Positions 32,433-43,124 of a DNA stretch of 64,000 nucleotides are shown here, one piece after another (within the stretch, counting starts at the first letter, position 1; the number at the start of each line of letters is the position of its first letter). The position numbers and the translations under genes are program-made. The notes beneath the pieces were generated by a model. The model saw only the letters and a list, made by a program, of their open reading frames with translations, was not told the DNA's origin and searched no databases. This DNA comes from Acinetobacter sp. ANC 4862 (GTDB lineage: Bacteria > Pseudomonadota > Gammaproteobacteria > Pseudomonadales > Moraxellaceae). Location of the stretch: assembly GCF_004336635.1 (NCBI RefSeq), contig NZ_SJXH01000001.1:124001-188000 (forward strand). Direction: 5' to 3'.

Positions 32433-32532
32433 ATTTCAATCCTGATTTATTTGTATTTATTTAGCTTTAATACCCTAAACTTATTCTGCAATCCGTCAAT
32501 GACTATTCTGACAATATGACATGTCAGTAAAT

Positions 32533-34122
32533 TTAAACGTACTGACTGGCTTCAATCAGTTGCCGGGTATATTCAGTTTGCGGATGTAAAAACAGCTGTT
32601 CAGTGCTTTGAAATTCCATCACCTGCGCACGACGTAACACCAGTACTTTCTGACACAGCGCTTTAACCACTTGCAGGTCATGGCTGATAAACAGATAACT
32701 GATCTGATGTTCTTGCTGCAAGCGTCTGAGCAATTTCACGATGGCACGCTGCGTGGTACGGTCCAGCGCCGAGGTCGGTTCATCCAGAATCAGCAGTTTT
32801 GGACGCAATACCAAGGCTCGTGCCAGGGCAACGCGCTGCCGCTGTCCACCGGAAAGTTCATGCGGATAACGGCTTCGAAAAGAAACCGGCAATTCCACTT
32901 TTTCCAGGGCTTCATCAATCCGCTGTGATATTTCAGTTGCGGAGAGTTTTTTTAAGCCTAATCCTTCGCCAATGGTTTGTTCAACATTCAAGCGTGGATT
33001 TAAACTGCTAAACGGGTCTTGAAACACAATCTGAAATTCGGCACGTAAAGGCCGTAACTGCTTTTCATTGCACCGGTTTAAATCTGTGCCAAGCAGAACA
33101 ATTTCACCATCACTTTTAATCAAGCGGGTAATCGCCAAAGCCAGTGAGCTTTTGCCCGAACCACTTTCACCGACAATGCCAATGGATTCCCCTTGTATTA
33201 ACTGTAAATCCAAAGGTTCTACTGCCACAAAGTAGTCTTTGACCCGATTTAACAATCCTTGCTTAATCGGAAATTTTACCGCGACCTTGTGTAAATCCAA
33301 TAGATTGGGAGCTTCTGCAATTTGAATGGCTTCACCAAAATCATGATTCAGTAAATCTCGGGTATAGGCCTGTTTCGGATTTTTAAATATTTCCGCAACC
33401 CTGCCCTGTTCTTCCACCATGCCTTTGTTCATCACAATCACCTGATCGGCATAGCGACGTACCAGATTTAAGTCATGACTGATCAGAATCATCGCCATCT
33501 TGCGGCTTTGCTGTAATGATTTAAGCAGATGCAAGATTTGCGCCTGTAAAGTTACATCCAAAGCGGTGGTTGGCTCGTCAGCAATCAGAATGTCTGGATC
33601 CAAGGCTAATGCCATGGCAATCATCACCCGTTGACGCTGTCCACCGGAAAGCTCATGCGGATAACGGCGCAATTTATCTTCCGGGTCTGTAATGCCGACA
33701 TCTTGCAGCAATTCGATAATGCGTGCCTGAGTCTTTTGCTTTGACCAGCCTTGCAGCAATAAAGTTTCACCGATGATTTTCTCCACCCGATGCAAGGGAT
33801 TTAAAGCCGTCATCGGTTCCTGGAAAATCATGGAAATTTTATGGCCACGAATTTTTTGCAGCTGTTCAGATTTAAGTGACAACAGATCTTGCTGCCCGAG
33901 CCAAGCCTGACCCTTTATTTTTAAGGTGCTCGGTAAAAGCCCCAACACAGCCAGACTACTAATTGATTTACCCGAACCACTTTCACCGACAATGGCAATA
34001 GTTTCACCTGCATGCAGCTTAAAGTTCAGGTCATCCACCAAAACCTGTTGTTGATGCTGAATATTAAGATGTTCTACAGTTAATACCGCTTCTGGATTAT
34101 TGGCGTCTTGGATCGAATGCAT
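32533..34122 (-). CDS. yejF: Peptide ABC transporter ATPase, tandem ATP-binding domains (YejF-like)
   Basis: A 529-residue protein, the length of E. coli YejF. It has two complete ABC domains, each with Walker A GESGSGKS (near residues 40 and 310), the signature LSGGQRQR, and Walker B ([17 protein letters not shown]). It energises import through YejB-YejE. The ATG at 34120-34122 overlaps the end of yejE by 26 bp and has a GGGGAGG ribosome site upstream; a GTG at 34125 and a TTG at 34140 are alternatives. It is the last gene of the mltD-yejABEF run. Confidence 0.92.
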   Translation of the reverse strand: MHSIQDANNPEAVLTVEHLNIQHQQQVLVDDLNFKLHAGETIAIVGESGSGKSISSLAVLGLLPSTLKIKGQAWLGQQDLLSLKSEQLQKIRGHKISMIFQEPMTALNPLHRVEKIIGETLLLQGWSKQKTQARIIELLQDVGITDPEDKLRRYPHELSGGQRQRVMIAMALALDPDILIADEPTTALDVTLQAQILHLLKSLQQSRKMAMILISHDLNLVRRYADQVIVMNKGMVEEQGRVAEIFKNPKQAYTRDLLNHDFGEAIQIAEAPNLLDLHKVAVKFPIKQGLLNRVKDYFVAVEPLDLQLIQGESIGIVGESGSGKSSLALAITRLIKSDGEIVLLGTDLNRCNEKQLRPLRAEFQIVFQDPFSSLNPRLNVEQTIGEGLGLKKLSATEISQRIDEALEKVELPVSFRSRYPHELSGGQRQRVALARALVLRPKLLILDEPTSALDRTTQRAIVKLLRRLQQEHQISYLFISHDLQVVKALCQKVLVLRRAQVMEFQSTEQLFLHPQTEYTRQLIEASQYV

Positions 34123-35110
34123 CACGGGTCGCCTCCCCAATATAAATCAATAAAGATAAAACAATGGCTAGAGTAAAGAAGCCAGAGAGTGCCAACCACG
34201 GTGAATTCAGGTTAGATTTGCCTTGTAATAATAATTCACCCAAAGACGCAGCATCCGGTGGTAAACCATAACCCAAGAAATCCAATGCAGTCAGGGCGGT
34301 GATATTGGCGGTTAACATAAACGGTAACTGCGACAAACTCGAACTCATCGCATTCGGCAAAATATGACGAAACATAATGGTTCGATCTTCCACACCCAAA
34401 CTGCGTGCGGCCCGAACATAATCCAGATTGCGTGCCTTTAAAAATTCTGCGCGTACTAGACCCACCAAGGTGGTCCAACCGAATAACAGCATAATCAGAA
34501 ACAGCCAGTACACATTCGGGGTAAACATGCTGACCAGAATCATCACCATGAAGAGCATCGGCAGACCACCCCACACTTCTAGAATCCGCTGACCCAGCAG
34601 ATCAATCCATCCACCATAATAGCCCTGAATCGCCCCGACAGCGATTCCAAGAATGGCCGAAGCAAAGGTCAAGGCAAAGCCAAACAACAGCGACACACGT
34701 AAACCGTAAAGAATACGCGCCAATACATCACGCCCTTGGTCATCAGTCCCTAACCAGTTTTGGGAAGTCGGTGCTGAGGGTACTGGAACCTCCAGTTCCA
34801 GATTAGGTGTTTGGTAGGAATATTTAATCAGCGGCCAGACTGCCCAGCCTTTATCATTGATGAGTTGCTGTACTACAGGATCTTTATAATCGGCTTCGGT
34901 TTCAAAGACACCGCCAAAAGTGGTTTCCGGATAGGATTTTAAAACCGGCATATAAAGTGAATGATCGTATTTCACTAATAGCGGTTTATCGTTGGCAATC
35001 AATTCAGACGCCAGCGACAACACAAAAATGACAGTGAAAACAATTAAACAGGCAAAACCGAGCTTATTTTCCTGAAAGCGTTTCAGGCGTGCATGCATTA
35101 AAGGTGACAT
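34097..35110 (-). CDS. yejE: Peptide ABC transporter permease YejE
   Basis: A 337-residue inner-membrane permease of the DppC class. An N-terminal membrane segment is followed by the periplasmic region (SQNWLGTDDQGRDVLARILYG) and the transmembrane domain. The EAA-loop motif that contacts the ATPase is ARSLGVEDRTIMFRHILPN near residue 240. It overlaps yejB by one base (TAATG), indicating coupled translation. Confidence 0.93.
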   Translation of the reverse strand: MSPLMHARLKRFQENKLGFACLIVFTVIFVLSLASELIANDKPLLVKYDHSLYMPVLKSYPETTFGGVFETEADYKDPVVQQLINDKGWAVWPLIKYSYQTPNLELEVPVPSAPTSQNWLGTDDQGRDVLARILYGLRVSLLFGFALTFASAILGIAVGAIQGYYGGWIDLLGQRILEVWGGLPMLFMVMILVSMFTPNVYWLFLIMLLFGWTTLVGLVRAEFLKARNLDYVRAARSLGVEDRTIMFRHILPNAMSSSLSQLPFMLTANITALTALDFLGYGLPPDAASLGELLLQGKSNLNSPWLALSGFFTLAIVLSLLIYIGEATRDAFDPRRQ

Positions 35111-36174
35111 TATTCAGCACCTCGCGATTCAAAATTAATACGCGGGTCAATCACCTGATACAACACATCACTGATTAAACGCAGAATCAAACCCAGCAAG
35201 GTAAACAGGAACAAGGTTCCGAAAATCACGGGATAATCACGCTGTTGAATCGCTTCAAAACCGAGCAGCCCCAAACCATCCAGATTGAAGATGATTTCAA
35301 TAAACAGGTTGCCGACAAAGAAAATTCCAATCAGGGCTTCAGGTAAGCCCGCAATTACAATCAACATGGCATTACGGAACACATGTCCGTATAACACCCG
35401 CGATTCGGTTAAGCCTTTAGAACGCGCCGCCAAGACATACTGCTTGTTTAATTCTTCCATAAAAGAATATTTGGTTAAATAGGTGAGGCTAGCAAAACCG
35501 CCAATCACCATCGCAAGTAAAGGCAAAGTCATATGCCAAAAATAATCTTTAATTTTCCCCAATACACTCAGTTCACTAAAGTTTTCTGAAACCAAGCCCT
35601 GTAGCGGGAACCACTGAAAATAGGATCCGCCAGCAAAGAACACAATCAGCAACACAGCAAAGACAAAAGAAGGCACCGCATAGCCAACAGCCAGCAACAT
35701 GGAAGTAGATTTATCAAACAGCATGCCATGTTGGCGGGCTTTTTTAATGCCTAAGGGAATCGAGACCAGATAAATCAGCAAAGTGCTCCATAGTCCTAAT
35801 GACAAGGACACCGGCATTTTTTCCCACAGCAGCTGGGTCACAGGCTTATCTTTAAAAAAACTGCTGCCAAAATCGAAAGTGACATAGCTTTTCAGCATTA
35901 TCCAGAAGCGCTCAGTTGCAGGCTGATCAAAACCATATTGCGCTTTGATCTTCTCGACCATTTCTTCGCTCAAGCCTTTTGCACCCTGATAATTGCTTTT
36001 AGCCGTCGCGGTTTCACCGCCCGTCGCGCCCAAACCTTGAAAAGCTTCCGCTTGTTGAATGGCTTGCTCGACTGGGCCTCCGGGTGCAATTTGAATGACC
36101 ACAAAGTTAATCAATAAAATGAAAAACAGTGTCGGAATAATCAGCAGCAGTCTTTTTAGTATATATATGCCCAT
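35110..36174 (-). CDS. yejB: Peptide ABC transporter permease YejB
   Basis: A 354-residue inner-membrane permease of the DppB class, partner of YejE. The N-terminus MGIYILKRLLLIIPTLF is typical, with an extended periplasmic loop (residues ~40-100) characteristic of YejB. The EAA-loop motif AARSKGLTESRVLYGHVFRN is near residue 240. It begins 31 bp after yejA. Confidence 0.93.
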   Translation of the reverse strand: MGIYILKRLLLIIPTLFFILLINFVVIQIAPGGPVEQAIQQAEAFQGLGATGGETATAKSNYQGAKGLSEEMVEKIKAQYGFDQPATERFWIMLKSYVTFDFGSSFFKDKPVTQLLWEKMPVSLSLGLWSTLLIYLVSIPLGIKKARQHGMLFDKSTSMLLAVGYAVPSFVFAVLLIVFFAGGSYFQWFPLQGLVSENFSELSVLGKIKDYFWHMTLPLLAMVIGGFASLTYLTKYSFMEELNKQYVLAARSKGLTESRVLYGHVFRNAMLIVIAGLPEALIGIFFVGNLFIEIIFNLDGLGLLGFEAIQQRDYPVIFGTLFLFTLLGLILRLISDVLYQVIDPRINFESRGAE

Positions 36175-36205
36175 CGAAACGACGTTCCTTGTGCCTTGCT
36201 ATTGC

Positions 36206-38044
36206 TTATTGTTGACCTAAATAATGAGTGACTTTTTTGGCTTGTTCCGCGTCACTCCACCAGTAGTCAATTCCTGTTGAAAGTTTCGGTTTAACCTTGG
36301 GCTGATGATACATATTCCAATAGGCAAACCAGTTTTCACCTTTACCATAGGTCGGAATTTGATAATATCCAGCACGCAATAAACGATCCAGCACCTTGGT
36401 TCTGACCACCAATTGTTTACGATCAGGTGCACGGATGAGCTGCTGAATCACTTCATCAATCACCGGATTTTTGATGCCGGCATAATTATAATTTCCCGGC
36501 TGATCTGCCGAAGCACTGCCCCAGAACTGTGCCTGTTCGTTGCCCGGATTTAAAGACTGTGGCATCACATTGGTGGTCATGTCAAAGTCCTTGCTGCGCA
36601 TGCGTTCAATGTACTGCGGCACGTCGACATGACGAATGGCCACATCGACACCCAGACGTTTCATATTACGTATAAATGGCATCAGCGTACGTTGCAAACC
36701 ATCTTGATGAATCAGAAATTCAATCCGAATCGGCTTGCCTTTGGGATCAAGTAGGCGTCCATTCTGAAAGCTATAGCCTGCTTTGATGAGTAACTGGCGT
36801 GCAGTCATCAAATTATTGCGGTTAAAACCACTGGCATCGGAAACCGGATATTTCCAATCCTTCAAAACACCCTGACGTTGAATCGGATTTAATTGAGATA
36901 AATACGGTTTTAAAATCGTCAGTTCTGCACTGCTTGGAACACCTTTCGCTTCCAGTTCACTATTGGCAAAATAACTCTGTAATCGTCGATATTGTCCATA
37001 AAATAGCGCCTTGTTTTGCCATTCAAAATCGTATGCATAAGTGATGGCTTGGCGAAATTTGATGTCTTGAAAAGGTGTACGGCGGGTATTAAAGACAAAA
37101 CTTTGTGTCGGAATGGGATTTTGATGCTTGAATCTGTATTTCACCACCATCCCTGTTTTTACTGCAGGAAAATGATATTCCGTGACCCATTTACGCGCAG
37201 TAAACTCTTCATGCAAGGTATATTGCCCTGACTTAAAACCTTCAAAAGCAATATCCAAACTGCGGTAATACACATACTTCAAACGATCAAAGTTATAACG
37301 TCCTTTATTGACCGGTAAATCTTTGCCCCAATAATTCGGGTTACGTTTATAAGTAATACTGCGACCGGCATCAATCCGATCAATCAGATACGGCCCTGAA
37401 CCTAAAATCGGCTGCATGGTGACACGGGTAAAATCTTTGTTCTGCCAATCACGTTTTGAATAAATCGGCATTTGCGACAGTATCAGCGGCATTTCAGCAT
37501 TATTGCCAGACTTGAAACTCATTTTTACCGCAGATCTGGATAACACTTCAGTTTTATCCAGATCCGCCAGATACATCTGCAAACCCGGATTAGACTTGGT
37601 CTGATAGGCATCAAAACTGAATTTCACATCTTCGGCAGTCACTGCCCTGCCATCACTAAAGCGTGCTTTAGGATTTAAATGGAAAATGACATATTTGGTT
37701 TGCTTGGGATCATAAGTCACTTTCTCCGCCAGCAAGGGATACATCACTCCCGGCTCATCCAGTGAATTCGACATCAGCGAGTCAAACAGATATTCCACGC
37801 CATCGGTTGAGCTGCCTTTGCCATTCATACTATTCAGGTTATCGAATGTGCCATTACTTGCGGTACTTAGATAACCACCTTTGGGAGCATTGGCATTTGC
37901 ATAAGGCATGACGGCTAAGCCAGCGTATTTCGGCTGGCTATGGATTGCAATATAAGGCGTGGTCTGCACAGCAGCCCACAACCCTTGCGTCAAAAGACTA
38001 ACCCCACAGGCAAAACTCAAGCGTTTTGCTAGAGCAAATGACAT
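36206..38044 (-). CDS. yejA: Extracellular solute-binding protein YejA
   Basis: A 612-residue periplasmic binding protein (SBP_bac_5 family) with a signal peptide of ~24 residues. It delivers peptides to YejB-YejE-YejF. Family segments include AKPRFSDGR-like (ARFSDGRAVTAEDVKFSFDA) near residue 125. In E. coli the system imports microcin C; in Pseudomonas the related Npp system imports peptidyl nucleosides; in Agrobacterium the Yej importer takes up muropeptides. GGGAG lies upstream of ATG. It begins 29 bp after the lytic transglycosylase gene with no terminator between. Confidence 0.92.
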   Translation of the reverse strand: MSFALAKRLSFACGVSLLTQGLWAAVQTTPYIAIHSQPKYAGLAVMPYANANAPKGGYLSTASNGTFDNLNSMNGKGSSTDGVEYLFDSLMSNSLDEPGVMYPLLAEKVTYDPKQTKYVIFHLNPKARFSDGRAVTAEDVKFSFDAYQTKSNPGLQMYLADLDKTEVLSRSAVKMSFKSGNNAEMPLILSQMPIYSKRDWQNKDFTRVTMQPILGSGPYLIDRIDAGRSITYKRNPNYWGKDLPVNKGRYNFDRLKYVYYRSLDIAFEGFKSGQYTLHEEFTARKWVTEYHFPAVKTGMVVKYRFKHQNPIPTQSFVFNTRRTPFQDIKFRQAITYAYDFEWQNKALFYGQYRRLQSYFANSELEAKGVPSSAELTILKPYLSQLNPIQRQGVLKDWKYPVSDASGFNRNNLMTARQLLIKAGYSFQNGRLLDPKGKPIRIEFLIHQDGLQRTLMPFIRNMKRLGVDVAIRHVDVPQYIERMRSKDFDMTTNVMPQSLNPGNEQAQFWGSASADQPGNYNYAGIKNPVIDEVIQQLIRAPDRKQLVVRTKVLDRLLRAGYYQIPTYGKGENWFAYWNMYHQPKVKPKLSTGIDYWWSDAEQAKKVTHYLGQQ

Positions 38045-38073
38045 CTAAAATGACTCCCTGTCTTTGCCTATAA

Positions 38074-41000
38074 TTATAAGTTCGGCACTTTAATCACATC
38101 GCCAATACGCAATTGAGTATTGGGTTGAATCGCGTTCATTTCCGCCAGTTTATCCGTATCCAGTCCATAACGGTTGGCCAAGCCAATCAAGGTATCACCG
38201 CGTTTGATCTTATACTCTGTGACTGTTTTAGGCACCATGATCTGCTGACCGACACGCAAACCTGCACGTGCATTTAGATCATTTAATGATGCCAGTTCAG
38301 CAACCGATACACCTGCCCGATTCGCAATCGCATTTAAAGACTCACCCGGTTTCACTGTATAGGTATCAGTACTTTTAGATGAAGATTTAGTTTTTAGCGG
38401 ACTTGCAACGACAGGGCGAATACTGTTGGCTCTCGCTTCAATTTCAGGCGGCAAACCAATTTTTAGCTGCTGTCCGATACGTACAGTGCTGTTAGTCCTG
38501 ATTTGATTGAGATCGGCCAAATACTGAAGCTGCAAGTAATACTGACGTGCAATCGAACTTAAAGTTTCACCCGATTTCACAACATGCACAGTTGGCTTCA
38601 CACCTTTGACTGCTTTTTCAGTTTTGTCTATAACTATTTCATTTACAGACTGAACCGCAGGTGCAGCTTCACCACTGAGTTTTAAGCGCTGTCCAACACG
38701 CAAGCCTGTATTACGGTTAATGCCATTTATATTGGCAATATAATCCATGCCTAAATTATATTTAGCCGAAATAGCCGACAAGCTATCTCCGGATTGCACC
38801 GTATAACTTTCAGGAACAGTTGAACCTGCAGGAATTTTAATGGTCTGACCGACTTGCAAACCGCTGCTATTGGATAACTTATTGAGTTGAGCTAATTCCG
38901 TTAAAGAAATTTTCGACTGTGCCGCAATACTGGATAAGGTGTCACCCCGTTGAATACGATAGCTTTCAGTTTTATACGCGAGTTCTGAAACTTCTCTCAC
39001 TGGAGTCGATTTTTCTTCCTGCTTAGTCTCTACTTTGCTTTCAACTTCATTTAATGGAACATTAATTTTTTGCCCCACCCTTAAGCTACTGCCCGCAGTT
39101 AAACCCGTGGTTAAATCTGCCAGCTCCTGATTAGATAAGGCATAACGGTCAGCAATCAATTTTAAATATTCGCCACGTTTGACCACATAGGACTTGGTTT
39201 TCACTTTAGCAGCTGGCGTCGTGTTATTAGCCTTCGTCTCGGCAGTATTGGAATTGCTTTGAGCCGTTTCTTTTAACGACAATTTTTGCCCCACACGCAA
39301 ACCACTGCTGACTGATAAATTATTGTAATCTGCAAGTTGTTTAACTGACATGCCAAACTGGCTAGCGACGCCAGTCAAACTGTCATTGGCTTGAACCACA
39401 TAGCTTTCAGGCTGTGTTTTTACCTTGCCTTGAGTAGATGTTTCTGTGCTTTGCGGTTTCGCATCGTAGAGATAAATACTAGTTCCCACATACAGTGGTG
39501 AATTTGGATCAATCTGATTCCACTTCGCCACATCACGCCAGTTCAAACCATTTTTCATCGCAATAACGGCTAAGGTATCTCCAGGAAGAACGGTATAGGT
39601 ACTGCGTTTTCCTTTAGGTGCAACCACCACAATTTCTGAATCAGTCTTAACGTAGTTTTTACCTTGGTTACGTTTTGCCTCATCAGAATCAATTTTGGTA
39701 TTTTCCGCTACCCCTTTAGGATAAGCAAAGCCTTTGGTCAACTCCTTGCCTTGTTGCTCTGCAACCGATTGACTGGTTTGAATCGCAGTGAGTTTAATTT
39801 TACCGTCAAATGGATCGGTAATTTCTGTGCCTTGCGGTGCAATGGCTTTAAGTTCTGCAACCACTATCTCTTGTTCAGCTTTGCTGGCTACAGGTTGTAG
39901 CACTTGCTCAACTGTTTTATTTGCACCTTCAGCTTTTACTGCAGCCAAAATTTGTTCACGTTCAGCCGCAGATAATGGTGGCTCAACGGTTACAGGTTTA
40001 ACATTAGCCACTGGAGTAACCGCAACAGGAATACGTGGTGCACTTGGAATGTCGCTATTCGATGCAAACAATGCCAATGCTTCTGAACCTTGAGGCGTAG
40101 ATATACGCCGTGTATTTGAGGATTGGGTTGTGGTCACAGGATTCGCAGCTTTAACTGCTGTAGCTGCAACGGGTTGAGCGGTTTTTGTAGTCGTTGTGGC
40201 TAATACTGGGGGTGCTTTTTTTACCGGATTAATCACTTGAGTATTGAGTTCAGGTGGATTAGATCTTTCTGGCGTAAAGGGTTGTGCAGTGCTGGCCCAT
40301 AAACCACCAGAACTAGAAGATAATTTTTTTAGTCGTGCATCAATAGCAGGACTTAAATCCGCAGGAATAATAATCTTCATTGGGCTTTGACTATCCACCC
40401 AATCTCCACGATGTCCCGGATTTAATTGATATAGCTCGGCACGGCTTAAACCTGTAATAGAGGCAACTTCATTTAAATTTACTGTCCCTACAGGCACTTC
40501 TCTAAAGTGTGGACGGTTGGCAATAGGAGGTAAAGACACCCCATACGCACCCGGATTTTTAATAATTTGTGCAACCGCCAAGAAACGTGGCACATAGTTC
40601 ATGGTTTCTTGTGGCAGTTTTAGGGACCAGTAATCGGTAGGCAAACCTGCTGCCTTATTGCGGTTAATCGCTTGCTGGATACGTCCCGGGCCTGCATTAT
40701 ATGCCGCCAAAGCCAGTTCCCATGAACCGAACTGATTGTACAACCCCCCTAAAAACTCATACGCTGCACGCGTCGATTCAACGACATCACGGCGACCATC
40801 ATATAAACTGGTTTGTTTCAGGCCATAAATACGGCCAGTACTTGGAATGAATTGCCACATGCCTGCTGCTGCTGCACTACTGGTTGCTGCAGGGTCATAC
40901 GAACTTTCAATAATTGGCAATAAAGCCAGTTCAGTCGGCAAGCCACGACGCTCTGCTTCTTTCACCGTATGATAAAGATAACGTGAAGCACGTGCACTCA

Positions 41001-41367
41001 AACGGTCTAAATACGGTTGACGTGAAATAAACCAGCCACGCTGTGCTTCAATACGCGAGTCCCAATGGGTTTGATCCATTTTAAAACCCACGGTCATGCG
41101 CTTCCAAACATCACCGTGTTTTAAAATGAGCAGACGATCCCCTTCTACCGCACGCATATCTGTTGCAGAGAGTAAATCTTCCAAAGAGTCCAGGCTGTCG
41201 GCATCCAGATATGCAGAACCCACCAGTTTCGATTTTGATCCTTGCGTTGCACTTTGGCTCGAGGAACAACCCGTCAGACCTAGCGCAGCTAAAGCTGAAC
41301 CCAATACTGTAATTTTAAAAAAATTGGGTAATAAAGGCTGCCACAAAATCGCGGTTGGTTTATACAT
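38074..41367 (-). CDS. mltD: MltD-like membrane-bound lytic transglycosylase with eight LysM repeats
   Basis: A 1097-residue lipoprotein that cleaves glycan strands of peptidoglycan to anhydro-muropeptides. The lipobox LGLTGC gives lipidated Cys34. The SLT domain spans ~residues 125-260, with catalytic Glu154 in IIESSYDP. A degenerate LysM-like segment lies near 290-335, then a long low-complexity Ala/Val/Pro region to ~580, then eight LysM repeats to the C-terminus. E. coli MltD is ~450 residues with two LysM. I start at ATG 41365-41367, which places the signal peptide at the N-terminus; the frame is open 24 codons further upstream. It heads the run into yejABEF. Confidence 0.9.
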   Translation of the reverse strand: MYKPTAILWQPLLPNFFKITVLGSALAALGLTGCSSSQSATQGSKSKLVGSAYLDADSLDSLEDLLSATDMRAVEGDRLLILKHGDVWKRMTVGFKMDQTHWDSRIEAQRGWFISRQPYLDRLSARASRYLYHTVKEAERRGLPTELALLPIIESSYDPAATSSAAAAGMWQFIPSTGRIYGLKQTSLYDGRRDVVESTRAAYEFLGGLYNQFGSWELALAAYNAGPGRIQQAINRNKAAGLPTDYWSLKLPQETMNYVPRFLAVAQIIKNPGAYGVSLPPIANRPHFREVPVGTVNLNEVASITGLSRAELYQLNPGHRGDWVDSQSPMKIIIPADLSPAIDARLKKLSSSSGGLWASTAQPFTPERSNPPELNTQVINPVKKAPPVLATTTTKTAQPVAATAVKAANPVTTTQSSNTRRISTPQGSEALALFASNSDIPSAPRIPVAVTPVANVKPVTVEPPLSAAEREQILAAVKAEGANKTVEQVLQPVASKAEQEIVVAELKAIAPQGTEITDPFDGKIKLTAIQTSQSVAEQQGKELTKGFAYPKGVAENTKIDSDEAKRNQGKNYVKTDSEIVVVAPKGKRSTYTVLPGDTLAVIAMKNGLNWRDVAKWNQIDPNSPLYVGTSIYLYDAKPQSTETSTQGKVKTQPESYVVQANDSLTGVASQFGMSVKQLADYNNLSVSSGLRVGQKLSLKETAQSNSNTAETKANNTTPAAKVKTKSYVVKRGEYLKLIADRYALSNQELADLTTGLTAGSSLRVGQKINVPLNEVESKVETKQEEKSTPVREVSELAYKTESYRIQRGDTLSSIAAQSKISLTELAQLNKLSNSSGLQVGQTIKIPAGSTVPESYTVQSGDSLSAISAKYNLGMDYIANINGINRNTGLRVGQRLKLSGEAAPAVQSVNEIVIDKTEKAVKGVKPTVHVVKSGETLSSIARQYYLQLQYLADLNQIRTNSTVRIGQQLKIGLPPEIEARANSIRPVVASPLKTKSSSKSTDTYTVKPGESLNAIANRAGVSVAELASLNDLNARAGLRVGQQIMVPKTVTEYKIKRGDTLIGLANRYGLDTDKLAEMNAIQPNTQLRIGDVIKVPNL

Positions 41368-41585
41368 AAAAAAATCCAGACAACTCGTATAAAATTTATT
41401 TTTTAGATATGCCATTGTAGTGAAGCATGTCTTAGACACAAGGCAATAATTTAGCGCGATTTCACTATAAATGTTACAAGAAATTAAAAAATAAGCATGT
41501 TATACAGTTCAAATGTGCAATTGCGTTATACAATATGCCATTCACACGGTTCAATTTGACTTTCACTCGTTCGGATTTGGTTTAT

Positions 41586-42998
41586 ATGACTCAAACAATC
41601 ACACTCTATGTCGATGGCGCTTGCCGCGGCAATCCAGGTTTAGGCGGTTGGGGTGCATATGTCATTACTGAAACTGAAGAGCATAAGCTGTTTGGCGGTG
41701 TGCCGGAAACTACCAATAACCGCATGGAACTCACTGCGGCCATTGAAGGGATTAAATCCTGCCCGACCGATGCCAAACTGATTATCTGGACAGATTCCAA
41801 TTACGTGAAACAAGGCATTACCGAGTGGATTCATGGCTGGAAAAAGAAAAACTGGAAAGATGTTAAAAATCCAGACCTGTGGAAACTGCTGGATGCAACC
41901 TGCCAAGGTCGTGAAATTGAATGGAACTGGATTAGAGGTCATTCTGGACATCCAGGCAATGAAATGGCAGATCAACTTGCCAACCTGGGTGCAGACCAAA
42001 CCTTAGCCAACATGAAAAATCCATCATCAAAAGCCGAAAACCCATTAGAAGAAGCTGTGGTTTTAGATAAAAAAAAAGTGGAAAAGGATTGGTTGCTAGA
42101 TGATCCTTTTGGTTTCGATTTAATGGAATCTGATGCACAGGATGACACGGAAGCTTTAGAGAATTTAGCGCAAGAAATGATTCAGTCTGAAGAGATCAAT
42201 GACGAAGCTGAAGTTCAAGACGAAATTGTAGAAAGTGTTGCGCCTGATCTATTAAATGTAGAGCATCCCCATATTGTGATTACACCACGAACCAAGCAGG
42301 TTCATGGTCCGCGCCAACTGATTCTGGATACCGAAACCACTGGTTTCTATTTCCAGGACACTGACCGGATTATCGAAGTTGGTGCGATTGAAATGGTCAA
42401 CCGTAAACTGACCGGTAGCTCCATTCACATTTATATCAATCCGAAAAAACCGGTCGGTGATTCTGAAAATATTCATGGTATTTCAGATGATTTCTTAAAA
42501 GACAAACCGGTGTATGCAGAAATTGCTGATGTCCTTTTTGAGTATTTAAAAGGTGCAGAAATTATTGCGCATAACGCCACCTTCGACATGAACTTCTTAA
42601 ACATGGAGTTCAAACGTGCGGGCTTTGTGGCTTTATCCGATGTGTGTGAAGTTACCGACACCTTGGCCATGGCGAAAAGCAAACATCCAGGGCAGAAAAA
42701 CTCCCTTGATGCTTTGGTGCGCCGTTATGAAATCCCGCAACGAGACCGTACTTTCCATGGTGCATTACTCGATGCTGAAATTCTGGCAGATGTCTATTTA
42801 GCCATGACCGGTGGTCAAGTTTCCTTCGACATGGATACCTTGACCGAGAGTGAGCAACAAGAGGCACAGACTGCACGTCTAAGTGTACAAATCGAACTTC
42901 CCGTCATCTTGCCTTCAGAGCATGAACTTGAAGCACATGAGACATGGGTCAAAGAATTTGAAGAAAAACATGGCACAGCTTGTCTTTTTGCAAAATAA
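41586..42998 (+). CDS. rnhA-dnaQ: Fused ribonuclease HI and DNA polymerase III epsilon subunit
   Basis: A 470-residue fusion. Residues 1-~145 are RNase HI with catalytic Asp/Glu residues in VDGACRGN, RMELTA, WTDSNY and GNEMAD; it removes RNA from RNA-DNA hybrids. An acidic linker spans ~150-240. Residues ~245-415 are the DnaQ proofreading exonuclease: DTETTG, HNATFDMNF and FHGALLDAE. The tail keeps the clamp-binding position TGGQVSF (compare TGGQTSM in E. coli) and an alpha-binding-like end. The ATG at 41586 gives the standard RNase HI N-terminus. In E. coli the two genes are separate, divergent neighbours; to my knowledge the fusion is typical of Acinetobacter. Confidence 0.95.
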   Translation: MTQTITLYVDGACRGNPGLGGWGAYVITETEEHKLFGGVPETTNNRMELTAAIEGIKSCPTDAKLIIWTDSNYVKQGITEWIHGWKKKNWKDVKNPDLWKLLDATCQGREIEWNWIRGHSGHPGNEMADQLANLGADQTLANMKNPSSKAENPLEEAVVLDKKKVEKDWLLDDPFGFDLMESDAQDDTEALENLAQEMIQSEEINDEAEVQDEIVESVAPDLLNVEHPHIVITPRTKQVHGPRQLILDTETTGFYFQDTDRIIEVGAIEMVNRKLTGSSIHIYINPKKPVGDSENIHGISDDFLKDKPVYAEIADVLFEYLKGAEIIAHNATFDMNFLNMEFKRAGFVALSDVCEVTDTLAMAKSKHPGQKNSLDALVRRYEIPQRDRTFHGALLDAEILADVYLAMTGGQVSFDMDTLTESEQQEAQTARLSVQIELPVILPSEHELEAHETWVKEFEEKHGTACLFAK

Positions 42999-43124
42999 AA
43001 TCTACATTTCTAGTGGTTTTTTGTATTTAAACATTTAACAGTTAAGTTATAGTTGAATGTAAAGAAGTTTCGCCTTTAACGGGCTGCTCATAAACAGATA
43101 AAACACTAGGAAAGGTGCAGATAC

